Below are positions 59,189 through 64,000 of a stretch of DNA of 64,000 bases, one piece after another. The position numbers and the translations under genes were made by a program. How positions within the stretch are numbered: position 1 is the stretch's first letter; the number at the start of each line of letters is the position of its first letter. Origin of the DNA: Armillaria gallica (Eukaryota > Basidiomycota > Agaricomycetes > Agaricales > Physalacriaceae). The stretch spans positions 4,216,001 through 4,280,000 of the forward strand of contig JBANDB010000004.1 of assembly GCA_037576215.1 (NCBI GenBank). Direction: 5' to 3'. The notes beneath the pieces were generated by a model that was given only the letters and a program-made list of their open reading frames with translations, did not search any database and had not been told where the DNA came from.

Positions 59189-60902
59189 TGTCATGCCTGC
59201 AGCATGTCTAAGGGTGTAATTTTGCAAAAATGTCATACCTTACACATTAGCAATGCAGAGGCATCGCGAGCAGGCTGACAGTGCAAGTGGCACACAAAGA
59301 AGCAAGGTCACCAAGGTAGAGAGCTCTATAATAGAAAAAGAAGCAACGGAATTAAAACATAAGGACTTCGTCATTGCACTGTACCTTATGAGCATGCATG
59401 GCAACAAGGCCAAAGGGTGAGCTAGCTTGCTAAACCACCCATTTGCAATAGAGAATTCAACTTCAGTGGGATGTGCTTGTACACGTGCCAAGGCTAATTT
59501 AGATAACAACATGTCTGTAATCTATGATGCATGGTCCCTGGAGATCCGGAAAAATGATACCATGTGTGGGGTAATCAAGGGAACCCCGGGCATGGCCTTG
59601 AAACAGACTTTGGCTGATGGAAATAGCGAGCAGGCTGGGAAGCCAAAGCATTTCTTGGTTACTGGGTCTAGAATATGACACTGTCACCTTTGGAGCAGAT
59701 CTGAAAGCCGAATATGAAGTGTGATTGGTGATTGAGGATTAAGCAGCTATTGAGTGCACACTTGTGAGCTACTCTGCTGCTAGAGCGAGCAACGTTGACA
59801 TCACTTAGCTCTTTGAGACTACTAAAAAGAGGAATAAGTGGCATGCTGCCTAGAGCGCTGTGCCAACTCAGACAAGGAATATTCAGCCAAAAAAGAAGTA
59901 AATTACTAAAAATCTGTTTGTAACAATCAATCTCCCATAGTATAAGTAGAGTAGATTTTCATGTATTAAGCCAAGCTACCTACCTCCCATGTAATGTAAT
60001 AAAGTTTCAGTTTGGATCTGGACTTGTTGCGCCGCATAAGAGTTAGTAACTTTGAGTCTCAGCTATAACACAAGTTTAGCAAGCTCACAGAGAAATTGAA
60101 TAAGAGAGAAATTTTGAATACAAACTTCGGTTTACTTGAGATAAGAAAGAGATTCAGAAGCAGTGATGCTGCGCCTGTCTCGAGAGGTTTACTTAGTTAC
60201 ATCTGAGAGAGAGCTCTGTTCCTTTTCTGGTTCAGTGTAAGAGAGAGAGATTATATTATGCCAGCCTCTGTGTAGGTCTAGAAGTAGTTGCAAGGGAATC
60301 AGCCAGATTGAGCTGTTCTAGCAGTTGCACAAAGTGTAACAGGTGTGCGCAGTTGGATCTCATGGTACCATTGTTAGAGTGAGCGCACTGTGTGTGAGGA
60401 CTTGTGGGGATGGTTTTGAGAATAATTGAGAATTGATTGAGAGTGCCGAGGGCCTCTATTGTGATGAGTTTGGAAGTCAGGTTTAGCAACTAAGAGAAAG
60501 GTGGCATCATGTGCAGATTAGATCTTGTGGCGGGTCGTACTTAGTGAGCTCACTGACTGAACTTGGTCATTTTGTGGATCTGCGTATCTGTGTGTTTTGT
60601 CCATTGATATATCCTTTGCCTTGAGGGTTGCATGGTTCACCATGCTCTCTTGTAAAAAGCTCCGAGGAAATTGAGAATTTGAGATTGGCTTAATAATACT
60701 ACATTGTTTTGTGCATTGTTCTAGCGAGCTTGCTGAGATACTTTTAGATACTATCAGCACGCAAGTGGAATTAAATTCCTTGCTCCCCTCCGCACTTAAG
60801 GAGATTGTGTGTGTGTGTGTTTTGTGGGATTGAGTGTAGGTTTTGTATGTGTTCATGCTAGGTCATGCTCAGTTTCATGGGTGCCCATCACCAGCCTCCT
60901 CA
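59189..60902 (+). repeat. R repeat, copy 5 (full length, plus)
   Basis: About 1.71 kb, used here as the reference R copy. Starts TGTCATGCCTGCAGC and ends near CCTCCTCA. It holds a TATA-like tagtataagtag near 59938, aataaag near 59998, and a (TG)n tract at about 60807. It is unbroken, unlike copies 3 and 4. The shape (TG...CA, promoter and polyadenylation-like words, no gene) suggests a long solo LTR. Confidence 0.75.
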
Positions 60903-61459
60903 ATGGATTGGTCCATCTGGTCAACAGTATGTCCATCATTGTCACTGTCTCTGCATTGACTAAATAGAATACTCACAGGATCTTTAAGACCCTGCAGTCA
61001 GCAACTGAACAGTTATCATTATGGTTCCATCGGTAAGTTTGCTTTACTTTTCATGTCTATGCTATCCTCTTACTTCTTTTCTAGTTCAGCTGTCTAGTGC
61101 ATACAGGGCTGAGATAATACATGACACTGCTAGCATGTGTAAGTCAGGGTTTTCATAGTATGAAGTACATATAATACTCCAGCATATTCACATTGTCATC
61201 TGTTGTAGTATAGTCCATGAATATACTCAAGTTTACTGCTTAATTTCTTTGAATTTTGTGTGAGGTATTGAGATATATAAAGCAATAGTATAGGTATCTA
61301 GCTGCTACAGCACATTCAGCAGTTAGCTATAGCACAGTATGTAATGGTATGTAACATTGGCCAAAAGCTACTGTATGGTATGTAAGGGGATACCTAGCTA
61401 CAGGGCTATCTGAGATATATACTCCTCATACTATTATATATCTTAGTGATTTTTTTCTG
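60903..61459. other. No recognised feature
   Basis: Short frames only. The related words ctgctacagcacattcagcagttagctatagcacagtatgtaatgg and tactgtatggtatgtaagg recur near 61305-61390. Confidence 0.3.
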
Positions 61460-62351
61460 ATGATCTGTATCACTTTTGGAGGAGAAACCAACTGGCTAGC
61501 ACATCTTGAAAGCCATGAACATCTCAAAAATGTGGCTCCTAAGAGGTCCAATACCATTACTAATTTTTTTTCCAAGAAAATTGATAGTTCTTTGAGTAAA
61601 AAAATACCCAAGCCAATCACCAAAACAGAGACTGCCCTGACTGCCCCACCCTTACTTCTGCAGTGACCAATTCTGCCACCATTGGTACCTGATTTACTCA
61701 ACTTGAAACAGAGATCACTTTACCCCACAATGCTGCAGGGATCATACCAGCTTGATCCTGCCTTGGTGCTAATTGGATAAATCAGGGATCAAGTGCAATT
61801 CCTGCCAGAAGTCATGCTGCCAGGAACATTACAGGATAGACTAGCATGTATATAATAATACAGAAATAAAACACTACAATGATGCCGATGACAATGTGGG
61901 AGCTTTCCCTCAGTAAGAAGACAATATTCAAGATACCACCACCAATATCTTGACTTCAGCAGGAGATACCATCCTTGATCTGCCAAGGGAGGCAGAGACC
62001 ACCAAAGACATTCAATCTGAAAGTACATACACCTTGGATACTCCACAACTCAGAAGCATAGATACCAATGCAGCTTCCGATAGCATCTCTACTGTAGGCT
62101 CAAGATTGTGTACCTTGTATCAATCAAGAAAGCAAACGGGAGCAGACTTTAACATAGAGGAAGGAGGTTCACATAGATGTGAAGACTGTGACCTTGAGGT
62201 CAACAACCTAGCAGAACTTTTGGTATGCAGCTGTCTTGGTTGTGACCTGAAGATACAAAATATGATTATAATTTATTCTGCTCATCTTGAACTCAAATCT
62301 TATTCAGTATCATTTATCATGCTGGGGTCTATTGGAAAATCCTTCAAGTGA
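61460..62351 (+). pseudogene. Zinc-finger/FFSK-type transposon protein fragment
   Basis: The frame 61460-61666 reads ITFGGETNWLAHLESHEHLK then NTITNFFSKK, the form of a single DNA-binding finger followed by an FFxKK motif seen at the N-terminus of several basidiomycete transposase-linked proteins. The second Cys of the finger is replaced. A later frame (61950-62351) with GSHRCEDCDLEV and VCSCLGCD may be its continuation. No catalytic domain was seen. Confidence 0.4.
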
Positions 62352-62744
62352 ATGGTTCTGCAATGATAGCTGCAGGAGAAATGCTGGATTTTGAGTTTCA
62401 TGAAAGCAGTGGTAATGGACAGTAGATACACCTTCTATACACTGCATGGAGAATCTAATATTTTAGCTTAAAATATTGAATTCTATAACTATTTATTTTC
62501 TCCAACTTCTAAGCTAGAATATTGAAAGATTATTTTGAATATTATTTCTTGTTTATTGAAAAAATATTGGAAAATTTTCAAATATTACAAATATATTAAG
62601 AATATTATCTCAATATTTTAATCTAAATTATTAGATTCTCCATACAGTGATATATAGATATATTACTACCATATATAGAAAGGGGAAAGGGGGAGGGGGG
62701 GTCTAAGAGGCCTTACACATGAAAATATATGTCATGTCTGTGAT
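62352..62744. other. AT-rich spacer with aatatt repeats
   Basis: Irregular repeats of AATATT/TAGAATATTGAA between 62455 and 62640, with inverted copies (ccatacagtga...tctaatatt) that can fold. A G-rich run lies at 62680-62700 before array C. Confidence 0.4.
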
Positions 62745-62749
62745 TTTAT

Positions 62750-63240
62750 TTCTGCCACCCCCTTGCCCCAAGATGCCATCATTAACACTGACATGCCACC
62801 CATCAATCCTGACCCAATCCCATCAAAAATCCCCTACAAATACTAAACAGTCACACTGACTGGGGCCATCATTTTGTCACCTCCGTTTTTGAGGGTGCTG
62901 GAGACAATGGCACAGACCATTCTCATCCATGACACCACTATCATCACCAACACCCCACCCAACGATCCCAACCTGATCCCTATGAAAATCTTCCCATTTC
63001 CATTTAATGGCCACACTGATTGGTGCTGTCTTCTCCATACCCCTGTTTTCAAGGGTACTGGAGATGATGGTGCTGTTGGTTTTATCCCTAGTCACCATCA
63101 TCGTCACCAGTGTGCTGTGCAATGATCCCAACCCTCATCCCTACAAAACCCCCCTACCCACACTGAACAGCCACACCAATTAGTGCCATCTTTTCTACAC
63201 CTCTTATTTTCGAGGGTGCTGGAGACAATGCCAGCATCCA
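62750..63240 (-). repeat. Satellite array C, inverted orientation
   Basis: About three units of the same 159-bp satellite, same orientation as array B, with landmarks near 62873, 63033 and 63193. The flank shares an AAGAGGCC-containing word with the right flank of array B (57705-57725), so both arrays may be edges of one larger repeat. Confidence 0.8.
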
Positions 63241-63605
63241 TTTCTGCCCTGGACCCCACTATCAACTCTGGCGCCCTGCCTGAAACTTTCTTATATGTTT
63301 TTCTTTTTCTTTACTTTTTTTCAGTTGATATTGTATATATTATGCACTGTATCTAGGAACTAAACAATATGATATCTATATGATTTACTGAGCTATGAGG
63401 AGAAAATATCCATTACACAAAAATAATAAAAATACGGAACTGACAATAAATGGACTGTGATATATCACATTAGATTAGGTTTTCAGTCCATATTCGTACT
63501 AAAATAGGAAGCCCATATTTTGGGGCATACATGCCTGTAGGGACCTACCTCATATGGTATGGTCTTTGGAGCCAATAGCTGCAAAAATGGCTTACCTAAT
63601 GGCTG

Positions 63606-63651
63606 TGCTAATTAGCAGTCCAGATGGCATTTGCTCAAATGCTAATTAGCA
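63606..63651. other. Two copies of the 12-bp palindrome TGCTAATTAGCA
   Basis: Perfect palindromes at 63606-63617 and 63640-63651, 34 bp apart. A homeodomain- or dimer-binding site is one possible reading. Confidence 0.4.
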
Positions 63652-63764
63652 TAGAGAATGCTATTGCCCTACAGCATGAGGTGTAAACAGCGGAATAGTG
63701 GGAGAGGAACACAAGAGGAACAGAAAATTTGTTAGGTTCTTTAAAACTCTGCCAGGGCACCTGC

Positions 63765-63900
63765 GCACAGGCCAATCACATCATTTCACGTGATGTTGAC
63801 TTTTGGATCTGAAAGTCAATCTAAATTGATCTCCACATTTTTCCTTTCCCCCTCCATCCTCATTCAAAGGACAACCTCAGCATCAAACCTCAGCATGCAA
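63765..63900 (+). promoter_or_regulatory. Promoter-like region at the right edge
   Basis: CCAAT at 63772, CACGTG at 63787, a pyrimidine-rich stretch at 63839-63870 and an ATG at 63895, the order seen in many fungal promoters. The frame from that ATG closes after about 20 codons unless an intron follows. The window ends too soon to tell. Confidence 0.25.
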
Positions 63901-64000
63901 AGGCACCACACTCTAGCAAGCAGGATACAAAGGTGGTGTGGTGCATATCACATCTAGGGATCCTAGATGAGTACAAAAATAGGCTTTGCACATGGTACAT

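Noticed and set aside
59174..60894. TGATGAGG...CCCATCA as ends of R copy 5 with a 4-bp duplication
   Set aside because: Flanks CACC and CCAG do not match, and comparison with copy 4 shows the shared sequence continues past CCCATCA.

Overview
The window looks like a repeat-rich, heterochromatin-like stretch of a filamentous fungus, most likely a mushroom-forming basidiomycete (Agaricomycetes). The grounds are very short GT-AG introns (47 and about 59 nt), a fungal-type Helitron, a Ty3/gypsy chromovirus with a spliced antisense ORF, KDZ-type transposase remnants, and pervasive CpG-to-TpG/CpA decay. I found no intact host gene, no rRNA, no tRNA and no CRISPR. Nearly everything recognisable is a transposon, a transposon fossil or a satellite. 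The species is not determined.

Layout, left part. 1-4678 is most of a Helitron Rep/helicase gene, open to the left edge, with about ten TGA stops. 4679-7057 is Helitron-flank DNA with a second Helitron-like 5' end at 5181. 7058-16116 is a small terminal-inverted-repeat (MITE-like) element split by a complete Ty3/gypsy element (7335-15946). That element has two 526-bp LTRs, a 5-bp target duplication, gag, pol with a chromodomain, and a spliced antisense gene with a Zn2Cys6-type cluster. 16127-21393 is decayed DNA with intron-like repeats and zinc-finger remnants. 21394-23111 is a short Ty1/copia element with 176-bp LTRs and only a gag.

Middle part. 24372-25761 is a KDZ transposase fossil. 28990-31921, 43919-46634 and 59189-60902 carry copies of a 1.7-kb LTR-like repeat, here called R. 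Two R copies meet head to head at 45348/45349 as a palindrome with arms of about 1,063 bp. Between them, 33.7-43.3 kb holds decayed Harbinger-like, gypsy (three pieces or more), DDE-type and LINE fragments in strongly CpG-depleted DNA.

Right part. 46635-49322 and 53302-54986 are two insertions with related TGATGRRCCT...AGGCTCATCA ends and 4-bp target duplications. The first contains a 1.1-kb block with 17 ACTAGT hexamers. Three arrays of a satellite of about 159 bp lie at 52.66-55.38, 56.98-57.64 and 62.75-63.24 kb, and the second insertion sits inside one of them.

How it fits together. The nesting gives a relative age order. CpG-poor fossils are oldest, then the MITE, copia and R copies. 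The gypsy element, the Helitron and the 53.3-kb insertion still retain many CpGs and look youngest. The decay is mostly what cytosine methylation followed by deamination would give: in-frame stops of the Helitron and gypsy are all TGA, and catalytic residues are lost by changes at CpG-derived positions.
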